Part shown: one piece after another, positions 1 to 8,500 of the stretch
Layout: each line of letters begins with the position of its first letter
How positions within the stretch are numbered: position 1 is the stretch's first letter
DNA from: an uncultured Prevotella sp.
GTDB lineage: Bacteria; Bacteroidota; Bacteroidia; Bacteroidales; Bacteroidaceae
Length of the DNA stretch: 35,947 nucleotides
Direction: 5' to 3'
NCBI GenBank assembly: GCA_937892695.1
Contig: CALBJK010000290.1
Span: 1-35,947, forward strand
Position numbers and translations under genes: made by a program
The notes under the pieces: generated by a model
Database searches by the model: none
Told to the model about the DNA's origin: nothing
What the model saw: the letters and a program-made list of their open reading frames with translations, nothing else

Positions 1-197
1 ACCGATGCTCCTATAACAGGCTCACCGTTAGAGTCGACGACCGTTCCTTTGAGTTGGCCACGTGACGCATCTGTTTGTGTGATGGCCGATTCTGCACCCG
101 AAGCAAGGACAGTCAAAGGCAAAGCTGTCATTGCCGCAGCCAAAGCCAGCGTAGACATCAATGCTCTCGTTGGCAGATTAAGAGTTTTGTTTTTCAT
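1..197 (-). CDS. SusC/RagA-type TonB-linked outer-membrane protein, N-terminal part only
   Basis: Runs off the left edge, so only the first 65 codons are visible, starting at the ATG at 197. The product opens with a Lys/Asn-rich start and a hydrophobic Ala/Leu-rich stretch (residues 13-32), a signal peptide that likely ends near an Ala-Ser pair. It then has GTVVDSNGEPVIGASV at about residues 51-66, which is the typical start of the CarboxypepD_reg-like plug-side domain found at the front of SusC proteins. The family imports oligosaccharides across the outer membrane together with a SusD lipoprotein and TonB. It lies 137 bp downstream of the GH110 gene on the same strand, so the two may be co-transcribed. 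The partial length prevents certainty that the TonB barrel follows. Confidence 0.8.
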   Translation of the reverse strand, partial: MKNKTLNLPTRALMSTLALAAAMTALPLTVLASGAESAITQTDASRGQLKGTVVDSNGEPVIGAS

Positions 198-334
198 CAA
201 TTAAATTGTTTAGAACATTATGATTGGGTTATTACGTTAAAAGTTTTATTTCTACAGTCATTTGTGCCGGTCATGGCATTAGAGCTGAGCGTAGCTATGG
301 CAGCCAAAAGAAGGATGCATGTTTTTTTGTTTCA

Positions 335-2179
335 TCATGGTATTATTTCTTTTTCGTTAGTATTATCTGAGATTCGGGCACGTCTGACCCTCTCTAACAG
401 GAAGGGTTTCTTGTTCCAGTGGAAAGCTGGGAAGTCATGATTATTTATTATTTTGTTGCGACGTATTGTCAGACCGTCTACCGACTTGGCATAGACTATA
501 GGGTTGTCGAAAGTCCGGAAAACATTATCCTCAATGGCTATTCCTGAGTGGAAATACTTGGTCTGCCCTTTGAGGTCGGGTATTTCCGGGTATATTGAAA
601 TTATGGCGTTGGTAAACTGGAACATACATGTCAGAGTGTTGTCAAACACGTTGTGCCGTATCGTCACGTCGCGACACGCCCCTGTCTCGTACCATCCGTT
701 GCAGTCGCCGCAAAGCAGAATGCCCGTGCCCGAAACATGGTCGAACAGATTGTTCTGGACTACCACTTTTCTCGGGGTACTGAACAAGGCTCCTCTCGCG
801 CGATTGTTACGTATGATGTTTTTCTCAAACAGCACTTTGGGTGTCCATGTCAGATTCTCTATGCCGTATGCACAGCTGTCGGCCATATCGGGTAAGGGAC
901 GGTCGAAAACGATGCGGAACAGCTTCACACCTTCGTCTATGGGTTTGTCGACGGGCGTTATTGACGCGATACGGTTAGTTTTGCCTGTAATTTCCATTGT
1001 CGATGCCTTGACAAACTGAACCTTGTCGCCCTTCTGTCCCCAGTCGAACCCGTAGGCCTGTGGGTGCATGTAACGGGCTATTACAGAGTTGTCGCCTTCT
1101 TTGCCTATTATTTTAAGATATGTGCCGTGTACGTTGATGGCATCGTCCATCATGCTTTCGTATATTCCGTTCCTTACTACTATCTTGCCTTTACAACCGC
1201 TGAAGTGGGTAGCGTCGGCTTGGGTGGTGAAATAGCGAGGATCCTGCTTGCCTTTCAGACAAACCGAGAACGAGTCGAGCACAATCCCGTTGCATAGCTG
1301 AGCCAACAACCCCATGCCTTCGGCATAATGTACGCTGACATTCTTCACAGTGACATCCTTGTTGTATGAAAAAAACAGACCGGGGGAAGGCCTCTTCCAA
1401 CCACGCATAGCCATGACTGTTCCGGGGCGTAGCCGCCTATTGTTCCATCCGCGTGCCCTGATACGTCGGTCGCCGATATCTTCCACTCCGGTGGTCTTCA
1501 CCCATTCGTCGGCTGTGTTGTATATGATATGACGGGTGAGAGGGTCGAAGGCTATACATGTGTGCAGTGTCTCCTTCCATCCGTGCCCTTTGACATAGAG
1601 GGTAGAGTCGGTCACTTCATAATCTACCCACGGCTCCATCTTGTAAATGGTTTCTCCCGACGTAGTGTCGTTGGCCAATATCCGGGCCTGGGCTATTTGA
1701 GGGTCGGCAAAGTCGATGCTGAAGTTTGTAAGTGTACAGGCTGACGAACGAATCAACGCTATCGGTATCATTCTTCCATGGAAAACAAACTCAGAACCGC
1801 CTCCGTCGATGGTCACGTTCTCCATGTCGTCGAGCATCAGACCGATGGTCTTAGGATTGTCCTGTTCGTGGTTTGAAATATACAGTGTGCGTTTCACGGC
1901 TTTTTCGGGATAGAATTCATAATGGCCTTTTGGAAAAACAATGCGCACTTTCGTGCCTTTTCGCGTTTTTGCCTTTATTGATGTGATGGCTTTAGCAAAG
2001 AGAGGCGAGTTGTCATAGCCCGGTTCTGGCCGTAGGCCGAACTCGGAAACTATAAACACTTGTCTGTCTCCGGCGTAAATGCAGGGAGGAGAGAACCAAA
2101 GTAGAATCAATGATGTCAGAAAAAACAACAATGATTGTTCTGGCAGTTTGCACGATAAAATTTTTCCTTTGACTATCAT
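335..2179 (-). CDS. GH110 family alpha-1,3-galactosidase (right-handed beta-helix)
   Basis: A 614-residue exported protein. The first ~36 residues contain a long hydrophobic segment (about 18-35). Parallel beta-helix rungs follow, with repeated 'NVTIDGGG', 'NVSVHYAEGMG' and 'VTIRHNVFDN' turns. The stretch ESMMDDAINVHGTYLKI (about 341-357) carries a paired Asp (D345-D346) at the place where GH110 enzymes have their catalytic acids. Length also fits the family (about 600 residues). GH110 enzymes release terminal alpha-1,3-linked galactose from blood-group B or linear alpha-Gal epitopes with inversion; whether this one needs the branching fucose cannot be read from sequence. It is the promoter-proximal gene ahead of a susC-like gene, as expected of a polysaccharide utilisation locus aimed at host mucin glycans. 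The start codon is uncertain by a few codons because no Shine-Dalgarno is visible. Confidence 0.85.
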   Translation of the reverse strand: MIVKGKILSCKLPEQSLLFFLTSLILLWFSPPCIYAGDRQVFIVSEFGLRPEPGYDNSPLFAKAITSIKAKTRKGTKVRIVFPKGHYEFYPEKAVKRTLYISNHEQDNPKTIGLMLDDMENVTIDGGGSEFVFHGRMIPIALIRSSACTLTNFSIDFADPQIAQARILANDTTSGETIYKMEPWVDYEVTDSTLYVKGHGWKETLHTCIAFDPLTRHIIYNTADEWVKTTGVEDIGDRRIRARGWNNRRLRPGTVMAMRGWKRPSPGLFFSYNKDVTVKNVSVHYAEGMGLLAQLCNGIVLDSFSVCLKGKQDPRYFTTQADATHFSGCKGKIVVRNGIYESMMDDAINVHGTYLKIIGKEGDNSVIARYMHPQAYGFDWGQKGDKVQFVKASTMEITGKTNRIASITPVDKPIDEGVKLFRIVFDRPLPDMADSCAYGIENLTWTPKVLFEKNIIRNNRARGALFSTPRKVVVQNNLFDHVSGTGILLCGDCNGWYETGACRDVTIRHNVFDNTLTCMFQFTNAIISIYPEIPDLKGQTKYFHSGIAIEDNVFRTFDNPIVYAKSVDGLTIRRNKIINNHDFPAFHWNKKPFLLERVRRARISDNTNEKEIIP

Positions 2180-2309
2180 TTTGAGTGTATCGAAGGTTTA
2201 GGTGGTATAATGATTCCGGATTGACAGATTTAACTGGTTGCCGGGTATTTTATAGTTAGGACTGTGATTGAACCCTTAACGGTGATCAATTGTTTGTCGT
2301 TTCCTCCAT

Positions 2310-2330
2310 GACCTTTGGTCGGCAAAGGTC
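2310..2330 (-). promoter_or_regulatory. Hairpin at the start of the GH110 transcript
   Basis: GACCTTTG and CAAAGGTC form a perfect 8-bp inverted repeat around a 5-base loop. It lies 13 bases downstream of the -7 box, so it would sit at the extreme 5' end of the leader. It could be an operator or an RNA-stabilising hairpin; the role is inferred. Confidence 0.4.
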
Positions 2331-2342
2331 TAATAGATGTCA

Positions 2343-2374
2343 CAAAGGTATTATAAATACGACACCACGCCAAA
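2343..2374 (-). promoter_or_regulatory. Bacteroidetes-type promoter for the GH110 gene
   Basis: On the minus strand TTTG (2374-2371), a 20-base spacer, and TACCTTTG (2350-2343) match the Bacteroidetes -33/-7 consensus. Transcription should begin near 2336, giving a leader of about 155 bases before the ATG at 2179. Confidence 0.7.
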
Positions 2375-2704
2375 ATCACCCCCCCCTCCGATTAAATTTT
2401 ATTAAGATAATATCACATGCCTTAAATGTCACAAATCCTTGAATATAAAGGCTCAGTTTCAGAGATTTCGGGCATTCTGTAAAGGGCAGACCTTATGTCT
2501 GTCCGCTTTCGGTCGCTCGTATGAGACTGATACTCAACGCAGAATACGGACAGATGCAAGGTCTGTCCATACGGTGGCGTTTACGATTGTATGCAGAATG
2601 GTTGTGCAAGAGAAGAATTTGTGGACTTATTGAAGGCTGATGTGTGGACTTATTGGGTCGAATGTGCAAACTCATTGGGGTGGATGAACGATAATCACGG
2701 AAAC

Positions 2705-2725
2705 GGACACACGGGCCGTGTGTCC
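2705..2725. repeat. Short palindromic hairpin
   Basis: GGACACAC and GTGTGTCC are perfect 8-bp arms around GGGCC. It sits in gene-free sequence. It could be a small dispersed palindrome or a terminator relic; there is no T-run. Confidence 0.45.
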
Positions 2726-2763
2726 CTACACGATGGATGAATCAGTATGAAACACTGAAGACC

Positions 2764-2791
2764 AATTGCTAAATACTAATTGCCAAATACT
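2764..2791. repeat. Tandem 14-bp repeat, two copies
   Basis: AATTGCTAAATACT is followed directly by AATTGCCAAATACT (13 of 14 identical), then a partial third AAATA. Function unknown. Confidence 0.55.
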
Positions 2792-2901
2792 AAATATAAA
2801 ACATTGTTCTATTTGCGAACAAGGCTGTTTCTCGAACAAATTTTGACACGTTTTTTTAGTATGCTGACAGTCAACGGGTTACAAGAGACGGTGAAATCGT
2901 G

Positions 2902-2990
2902 TTCTGATATGCCGCATATTGGACGCTAATATGCGGCATATCAGACGCTGGAATGCGGCATATTGGAACGCGAAATGGGGCATATCAGAA
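2902..2990. repeat. Modular intergenic repeat, locus A (ATATGCCGCATAT core)
   Basis: Four variants of one motif are packed into 89 bases in alternating orientation: TTCTGATATGCCGCATATTG (2902-2921), TAATATGCGGCATATCAGA (2927-2945), GAATGCGGCATATTGG (2951-2966) and GGGGCATATCAGAA (2977-2990). The first two can pair into a long stem. The same motif recurs at 20788-20824 and 33456-33475. Confidence 0.75.
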
Positions 2991-3022
2991 TCTTATGAAA
3001 AAGATTGTTCTATTTTTCCGTA

Positions 3023-3111
3023 TTTATAATGAAATATAAGTAGGAAATTTCCATGCTTTTTCGCCTTGTGTCCTGTGACTTGTCCCGGTTTTGTAATGGA
3101 ATATAAGCAGG
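3023..3111. repeat. Pair of 22-bp direct repeats
   Basis: The units at 3023-3044 and 3090-3111 share 19 of 22 bases (consensus TTTRTAATGRAATATAAGYAGG). They begin 67 bases apart and lie immediately downstream of the SGNH hydrolase stop codon at 3127. They could be parts of an old mobile or dispersed repeat. Confidence 0.5.
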
Positions 3112-3126
3112 GCTTTTCACGGCTTT

Positions 3127-3942
3127 TCATCTTACGGTCAGCAGTTGCCAGTAGAGCGTCTGGGCCAAACGTCGGTGGCCTTCATCGTTGGGGTGGAGGC
3201 GGTCGGTGGTCTTGTCGCCGAAATAGATGAGCTGTTCGTTGACCATCGGGTTTAGTCCGCTCACAGCGTTCAGATCGATTACGGGCACTGCCCATACGTT
3301 GCCGGCCTGCTTGACGCTCTCCACGTAGGCGTCGACGTACTCGCCACAGGAGTTCTGGTAAGCTTCTGACGGCTGTATGTTGTCCGGGCCGAACGTGGCG
3401 TATCCGCGATGCAACGGCGTGAGAAGGACGATGAGTTTGGATGGGTAGGTGCGTTTGAGCAGGTCCAAGGCCGTGTTTATGCGCCCGCGATAGGTCGACG
3501 AGTCCATGCTTGGTGTACGCTTGAGCCGTCTGACTGTGGCCTTCGGTTTGCCCAAGGCAGCTTCGACATCAGCTGCGGTTTCGTCGTACCAACGGCCGAT
3601 GGGCACTCCGGCGTTGAAGTCGTTGGTGCCTACGAATACTACTATCGCGTCGACATCGTCGCCGTGTTGGGCGCTGAGCTGCCGGGTCTGGTTGGGTATG
3701 TCGTTCCATTCGCGCCCGCTTACGGCATAAACGTATGGAGTGATGCCGAGCCATTGTTCCAGCCAATTCCAGTAGTGCTTTCTGGCAGCCTTATTGTTAG
3801 GGTCGGTCACTGAGTCGCCGAAAAAAGCGACTTTCAGGTTTTGCCATGGATGAGTTAAAACAATCTGACCAATCATGTTATTACATAAGGCGAGACACAG
3901 AACCATCAACAGGATGACTTTTAATAATGATGATTTTTTCAT
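3127..3942 (-). CDS. Exported SGNH/GDSL-type hydrolase
   Basis: 271 residues. An N-terminal basic-hydrophobic signal peptide (about residues 1-25) precedes the SGNH fold. Block I is FFGDSVTD (about 40-47; nucleophile Ser in GDS). Block III is VGTNDFN (about 104-110). Block V is DRLHPNDEGH near residue 250, with the catalytic Asp and His. The family hydrolyses ester bonds; in gut Bacteroidales such secreted forms are often acyl or acetyl esterases acting on glycans, but nothing here fixes the substrate. It stands alone, with a minus-strand promoter-like box at 4001-4008 about 60 bases upstream of its ATG. Confidence 0.8.
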   Translation of the reverse strand: MKKSSLLKVILLMVLCLALCNNMIGQIVLTHPWQNLKVAFFGDSVTDPNNKAARKHYWNWLEQWLGITPYVYAVSGREWNDIPNQTRQLSAQHGDDVDAIVVFVGTNDFNAGVPIGRWYDETAADVEAALGKPKATVRRLKRTPSMDSSTYRGRINTALDLLKRTYPSKLIVLLTPLHRGYATFGPDNIQPSEAYQNSCGEYVDAYVESVKQAGNVWAVPVIDLNAVSGLNPMVNEQLIYFGDKTTDRLHPNDEGHRRLAQTLYWQLLTVR

Positions 3943-4000
3943 TTGATAAAAATTTGATTATACGGATTATTATGCGATTGTGGCTAGTATGATTGTTCTG

Positions 4001-4008
4001 CAAAGATA
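4001..4008 (-). promoter_or_regulatory. -7 promoter box for the SGNH hydrolase
   Basis: TATCTTTG on the minus strand fits TAnnTTTG. No good -33 TTTG was found at the expected spacing. Confidence 0.45.
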
Positions 4009-4136
4009 GCAATAAATCAAAGAAGTTTACCTTTTTGATAGGGGAAATATAGAAGTTGGGTAATATTATTCAATGTTATCGTCCACAATAGATTGATATA
4101 GGACATAATATGTGCTAGTGACCCGATAGAAAACAA

Positions 4137-4452
4137 CCGGGCTACCACAGGACTGATTGTTATGGCAATCCCAGGTAGCCCGACCTATTTTACTTGTGTT
4201 ATGAAATACTGTTTATTTCCTTACGCCCTTGCCATTACAAACTTGACACTATTTGTACCAACACAGCAACTGCACGCCGGAAGCCGTTTCTTTAGTGTAC
4301 TCGTTCCCTTTGTGCCTTTTGCCCGTTCTTTGTAACAGTTTGTTTGTCGCAGCCTACGTTTACTTTTCCGTTACTTCAAGGCGCAATTCCTCTTGCATCT
4401 CTTTTGTTACCTTCCCTATCGTATAACGGTATGAAAGCAAGAACACATTTCT
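4137..4452 (-). ncRNA. Candidate small RNA of unknown family
   Basis: A minus-strand unit of about 315 bases. It starts just after a TATCTTTG box (4465-4458) and ends in a strong hairpin: GGTAGCCCG (4174-4182) pairs perfectly with CGGGCTACC (4138-4146), and a second stem, GATTG/CAATC (4154-4158 and 4166-4170), lies in the loop. Read on the minus strand, the hairpin is followed by GGTTGTTTTC, a weak U-rich tail. No ORF of convincing length fills it; the best are a 28-codon frame ending at its first third and an unstarted 49-codon frame. It does not look like tmRNA, RNase P RNA, SRP RNA or a tRNA. A short structured non-coding transcript is the simplest reading; a relic of a mobile element is the alternative. 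Confidence 0.4.
4138..4182 (-). terminator. Nested hairpin terminator of the candidate RNA
   Basis: Perfect 9-bp outer stem CGGGCTACC/GGTAGCCCG enclosing a 5-bp inner stem. The minus-strand tail GGTTGTTTTC supports termination in that direction. Confidence 0.5.
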
Positions 4453-4457
4453 TGGTG

Positions 4458-4465
4458 CAAAGATA
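4458..4465 (-). promoter_or_regulatory. -7 promoter box for the candidate RNA
   Basis: TATCTTTG on the minus strand. A TTG occurs 22 bases further upstream, a slightly long spacing for a -33 element. No protein gene begins nearby in this direction. Confidence 0.45.
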
Positions 4466-4501
4466 AACAAATGCAAATTACCTTATACAAGCCTAAACAA
4501 G

Positions 4502-4666
4502 ATGTCATGGATTCTTAATTCTGCCGCAATCGCCTCGTTATTTATGATACAGGCGGGTGACATTTATATAAAAATTGTTTTCAACCGCAAGATGGACAAA
4601 CAGGTAAAGGGTCTGAACATCGTGAAGATGTCGGATGGGACTGTGCACAAGCTGATTGTCGAGTGA
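4502..4666 (+). pseudogene. 54-codon ORF resembling the C-terminal end of a larger secreted protein
   Basis: Reads MSWILNSAAI at the start and KGLNIVKMSDGTVHKLIVE at the end. The terminal 'KGLNIVKMSDGT' pattern resembles the short conserved tail seen at the C terminus of many exported Prevotella/Bacteroides proteins (a 'G.nIvr.sdGt..Kv.v' type end). The upstream part has no signal peptide or domain and reads like non-coding sequence in frame. I take it as the leftover 3' end of a deleted gene; a genuine tiny protein cannot be excluded. Confidence 0.35.
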
Positions 4667-4692
4667 CATTCATTAACAATTTTTGCTTTTAC

Positions 4693-4736
4693 TGTCAATC
4701 TGTCACTGTCATGCGCCAATATGACACGGATTGTCA
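4693..4736 (+). promoter_or_regulatory. Cluster of TGTCA boxes upstream of the sigma-54 promoter
   Basis: TGTCA occurs at 4693-4697, 4701-4705, 4707-4711 and 4732-4736, and inverted as TGACA at 4722-4726. Two of them form the inverted repeat TGTCAT-N8-ATGACA (4707-4726). The cluster lies just upstream of the -24 element and is a plausible activator-binding region. Confidence 0.5.
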
Positions 4737-4737
4737 C

Positions 4738-4753
4738 TGGCACGCTTGTTGCT
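4738..4753 (+). promoter_or_regulatory. Sigma-54 (RpoN) -24/-12 promoter for hsp20
   Basis: TGGCACGCTTGTTGCT matches the TGGCACG-N4-TTGCW consensus at every defined base, with the correct GG-to-GC spacing. Transcription should begin near 4764, leaving a purine-rich leader of about 135 bases before the Hsp20 ATG at 4899. No TAnnTTTG box was seen between it and the gene. Confidence 0.75.
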
Positions 4754-4898
4754 TACTGAAAGGTGAAATCCGAAGCGAAAGCTGAGGAGCCCGAAGCCGG
4801 AGGTTCGAAAGAGCTGAAGACCGAAGGAAGCCGACCGGCAAAGCCCGTAAGGACTGAGACGGAAGGCAGGACTAAAAACAACAATGGAGGTAAAAATT

Positions 4899-5327
4899 AT
4901 GAGAGAGTTGATGAATAGAAACAATATGTGGATGCCGGCTGTATTTAATGATTTCTTTGACACGGATTTCCTTCCGAAAGCCAATGCTACAGCACCCGCA
5001 ATAAACATTAAGGAGACAGAAAAAGACTACACTGTAGAGCTTGCTGCTCCGGGCATGAAGAAAGACGATTTTGAGGTCAACGTCGACCACGACGGCAATC
5101 TGCATATAAAACTCGAAAACAAGAACGAGCACAAGGATGAGAACAAGAAAGAGCACTATCTGCGCCGCGAGTTCTCTTACTCGAAATTCGAGCAGACTTT
5201 GCTTTTGCCTGACGATGTTGACAAGAACAAGATTGAAGCTAAGGTCAACGACGGTGTTCTGACTGTAGAATTGCCTAAGGTCGTTAAGACTGAAGCAAAA
5301 CCCGGTCGTCAGATTGAGATAAAATAA
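4899..5327 (+). CDS. Small heat-shock protein (Hsp20/alpha-crystallin family)
   Basis: 142 residues from the ATG at 4899. A GGAGG lies 8 bases upstream of this start, which is why it is preferred over the in-frame ATG at 4884 (147 residues). The N-terminal part has the Bacteroidetes-style 'NMWMPAVFNDFFD' opening. The alpha-crystallin domain follows: 'INIKETEKDYTVELAAPGMKKDDF', then 'LHIKLENKNEHKDENKKEHYLRREFSYSKFEQTLLLP' and 'NDGVLTVELPK' (about residues 110-125), with a short charged tail. It is an ATP-independent cytoplasmic holdase that keeps unfolding proteins soluble. The only plus-strand gene in the first half of the window, it is preceded by a sigma-54 promoter and followed by a strong terminator, so it is monocistronic. 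Confidence 0.93.
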   Translation: MRELMNRNNMWMPAVFNDFFDTDFLPKANATAPAINIKETEKDYTVELAAPGMKKDDFEVNVDHDGNLHIKLENKNEHKDENKKEHYLRREFSYSKFEQTLLLPDDVDKNKIEAKVNDGVLTVELPKVVKTEAKPGRQIEIK

Positions 5328-5361
5328 TAGATAGAGTTTTTATTGGTTAAGAGATAATCTT

Positions 5362-5404
5362 AAGCCCCGTCCGATTTTCAATCAAATCGGACGGGGCTTT
5401 TTTG
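5362..5404 (+). terminator. Rho-independent terminator of hsp20
   Basis: AAGCCCCGTCCGATTT (5362-5377) pairs perfectly with AAATCGGACGGGGCTT (5384-5399). The stem is 16 bp with a 6-base loop, followed by T-rich TTTTTGTTTG. Confidence 0.9.
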
Positions 5405-5505
5405 TTTGTTGCGTTTTGTTGTTAGTGTTCTGTGCTCAGTTGCGAACATCCGCCGTGTATCGTTATGCTATGGGCATACGGTGTGCTTCATTATATTATG
5501 GACAG

Positions 5506-5541
5506 AAACGGCCTCCCTCCTCGCGAAGGGCGGCCGTTTTT
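5506..5541. terminator. Second hairpin between convergent hsp20 and beta-galactosidase genes
   Basis: AAACGGCC (5506-5513) pairs with GGCCGTTT (5532-5539), with an inner CCCT/AGGG. The T-run lies on the plus-strand side, but the stem sits 55 bases beyond the beta-galactosidase stop and may serve both directions. Confidence 0.6.
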
Positions 5542-5596
5542 ATAAGATAACTAATAAAATATCCGTGCAGACATTCTGTACAAAGAACAGGGAATG

Positions 5597-8500
5597 TCAC
5601 TTCACTGGCGAGAGCACGAACGTGAACACGCGATCCTTGTAGCCTACGCGATACTGCGGAAGAGCCAGAGCGTGCTGACTCCAGCTGTCGGCACCGCCGA
5701 CACCGGTCTGTACAAGGTCGATGCACAGCTCGGTATATTTCGACTTGGGCACCTCAGGAGAGTGACGCTGCTCCTTTTCGTCACCGTCGTCGAGGTCGGC
5801 TATGTTATAGTGGAGCGCACTGGCCGAGAACAGATTGTCCGACGTGATGTTCAGTCCGAAGCCCTGCAGGTCGGTCTGCTTCCACCATCGTATGTCGCTG
5901 CGCGTGCCGTTCTCCTGCGGACGGATATATGGATAGAACATGCCGTCGGCTGTGTTCTTGTAGAGTCCTACGTTCTGAGAATGCTTGCGGTCGGAGTAGT
6001 TCTCGACAGGTCCGCGTCCGTAGTACTGGGTCTGGTCGATGGAGTAAGGCATGTCCATCACCATACCGAAGCGGAACATGTCGCTCACCTTCTTGCCCTC
6101 GTCGGCATCCATCTTCTGGGTGACGGCCAGCGAACCGTCTGGACGAACGGTGTAGACGAGTGTCAGCGTGGCCGAAACCTTCGGCATGTCGTAGACTGCT
6201 GTGACCGTAGCGGTCTTCTTGTCGGCTGTAAACGAACTGAGAGTCATCTCTGGTTCGTGCCATACCTTATACGTCTTGTTTGCTCCAGCACCCATGTCGT
6301 TGTCAGTGACGGCGCGCCAGAAGTTAGGCCGCAAGGTACCGCCCTCGCCCAGCAACTGCTTTCCGCCGACGTTGTAGGATGTGAGCAGACCGGTAGTCTT
6401 GTCAAATTCGACAGTGAAGTCGTTGCCTGTCAGCTTGACTACCGGCGATTTCTTCTTGTTCTCCATCTTGGGAGCATCGCCCGTAGAAGTCTTGTGCATA
6501 TAGGCAGTGACAGGAATCTGGTTGATTGCCATCTGGCGATAGGCCACCATCTGACCAGAACTCATCAGCGGTTCGGCATCTTTCAGACGAAACTCTACGT
6601 TGAGAAACAGCTCCTTCTTGGGGTCTACCTTGCTCAGGTCGTAGGGCAGAGTCATCTCTACTGTCTGCTGCGGAGCTACGTTGAGGTTGGCTTCTGTACC
6701 GTTCTGCCGCTCCACGCCGTTCTCCATCAGGTGCCACGTGAGGCTGTAGTTGCTCAGGTCGCGGAAGAAGTTCTCGTTGTGTACGCTGATTTTCCCGCGC
6801 TGCAAGTCAATCGGTTCGGCCCAGATGTTCTGGTAGTAATAGGCCTGTTCGTAGGCATGGGGATTGGGCTTGCGGTCGGGACTGACCATTCCGTTGTTGT
6901 TGAAGTTGTTGTCGGACGGGTCGTAGTTGTTGTAGTCGCCGCCGTACTTGTAGATTTCAATTCCGTTCTTGTCCTTGCCGTGCAGAGCCTGGTCGACGAA
7001 GTCCCAGATGTATCCGCCCTGATACTTAGGATATTTGCGCACAAGGTCCCAATACTCCTTGAAGCCTCCGCCCGAGTTGCCCATGTCGTGGGCATACTCA
7101 CACTGTATGAGCGGTTTGTTCGATTTGGGGTCGGCTGCGTACTTCTCGCATGCATCCTGGGGATAGTACATAGGACAGTAAATCTCGGTATTGTCGCCGT
7201 GACCGGCACGTTCCCAGTGGATGGGGCGGCTGGGGTCAGTCTGCTTTACCCATTTGAAAGCTGCGGTGAAGTTGGGTCCGTCAACAGTCTCGTTGCCGAG
7301 CGACCAGACTATGACCGAAGGATGGTTGAACTGCATCTCTACGTTGTGCTGGTTGCGCTCCATAATCTGTTTGGCGAAGATGGGTTTCTTTGCCTCCGAC
7401 GAGTCCTCGTAGCCGAAACCATGGCTCTCCTGGTTGGCTTCGGCCGTGACATAGAAGCCGTACTGGTCGCACAGGTCGTAGAACATTGGGTCGTCGGGGT
7501 AGTGGCAGGTACGCACGGCGTTGACGTTGAGACGTTTCATCAATGTCAGGTCTTCTATCATACGGTCGCGTGTCACGTAGTAGCCCTTGTCGGGATCCAT
7601 CTCGTGACGGTTGGCTCCCTTGATGTAGACGGGCTGTCCGTTGACCAGAAGCTGGGCGTTCTTTATCTCCACCTTGCGGAAACCTACCTTCACCGGAACC
7701 GATTCAATCTCCTTCTCGCCCTTCTTCACCGTCGTCACGAGGGTGTAGAGATTGGGCGTTTCGGCTGTCCATTTGAGTGGATTCTCCACGTTGAACACGA
7801 GCTTGGTGTTGATTTCGGGCACAGTTTTCCCGGCACGTGCCTTCACGCGGTGACTGTTGAGTACCTTGCGTGAGACCACCTTGCCCTCCGGATCGATGAG
7901 GTCTATCTGGAAGATGGCGTTACCCTTGGCCTTCAGTTTCACGGTCAGAGAGCCGTTGCGGTACTGTGCGTCGAGGTCGGGCGTGGCTTTCACGTTGTCT
8001 ATGTGGGCCTGGGTGTTGCGGCTGTACAGGTAGCAGTCGCGGGCGACACCGCTGAGCCGCCAGAAGTCCTGGTCCTCAGAGTAAGAACCGTCACACCAGC
8101 GGAAGGTCTGAAACGCTATGAGGTTAGCCCCTTTCTTCAAGTAGGGCGTGATGTCGAACTCGGCTGCCACCTTCGAGTCTTCGGTGTAGCCTACGTAGTG
8201 GCCGTTCACCCAGAGATACATGTTCGACGTTACCGAACCGAAATGGGCTATCACTTGCCGTCCGTCCCACGACTCGGGAATATCTATCACGCGGCGGTAC
8301 GACCCTACGTGGTTGTCCTTGTCGGGCACCTGAGGCGGGTTGTTCTTGAAGTGGCCGCGCCATGCGAAGCCGACATTAACGTAGACAGGGTCGCCATAGC
8401 CGCTCATTTCCCATATTCCGGGAACAGCCATCGTCTTCCATGCCGAGTCGTCGAAGCCTGGCTTGTAGAAGTCGGTGGGACGCTGGCCGGCATTTGGCAC

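Larger units (their letters stand above)
2380..3126. other. Repeat-rich intergenic stretch without a convincing gene
   Basis: About 750 bases with only short, low-quality ORFs. It holds a 21-base hairpin (2705-2725), a 14-bp tandem duplication (2764-2791), a cluster of ATATGCCGCATAT-type repeats (2902-2990) and a 22-bp direct repeat (3023-3044 and 3090-3111). No tRNA or rRNA was recognised. Confidence 0.6.

Noticed and set aside
2902..2990. CRISPR-like appearance of repeated units
   Set aside because: Units alternate in orientation, vary in sequence and have spacers of only a few bases; no cas genes are present.
4754..4898. A possible leader peptide in the hsp20 5' region (a GTG-started frame rich in Glu and Lys)
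   Set aside because: The frame runs past the hsp20 start with biased low-complexity composition caused by the purine-rich leader; no start signal supports translation.
5594..7873. Plus-strand open frame of 759 codons inside the beta-galactosidase region
   Set aside because: It is a shadow of the minus-strand GH2 gene: no domain, Val/Leu-rich low-quality composition, while the opposite frame has all GH2 catalytic motifs.
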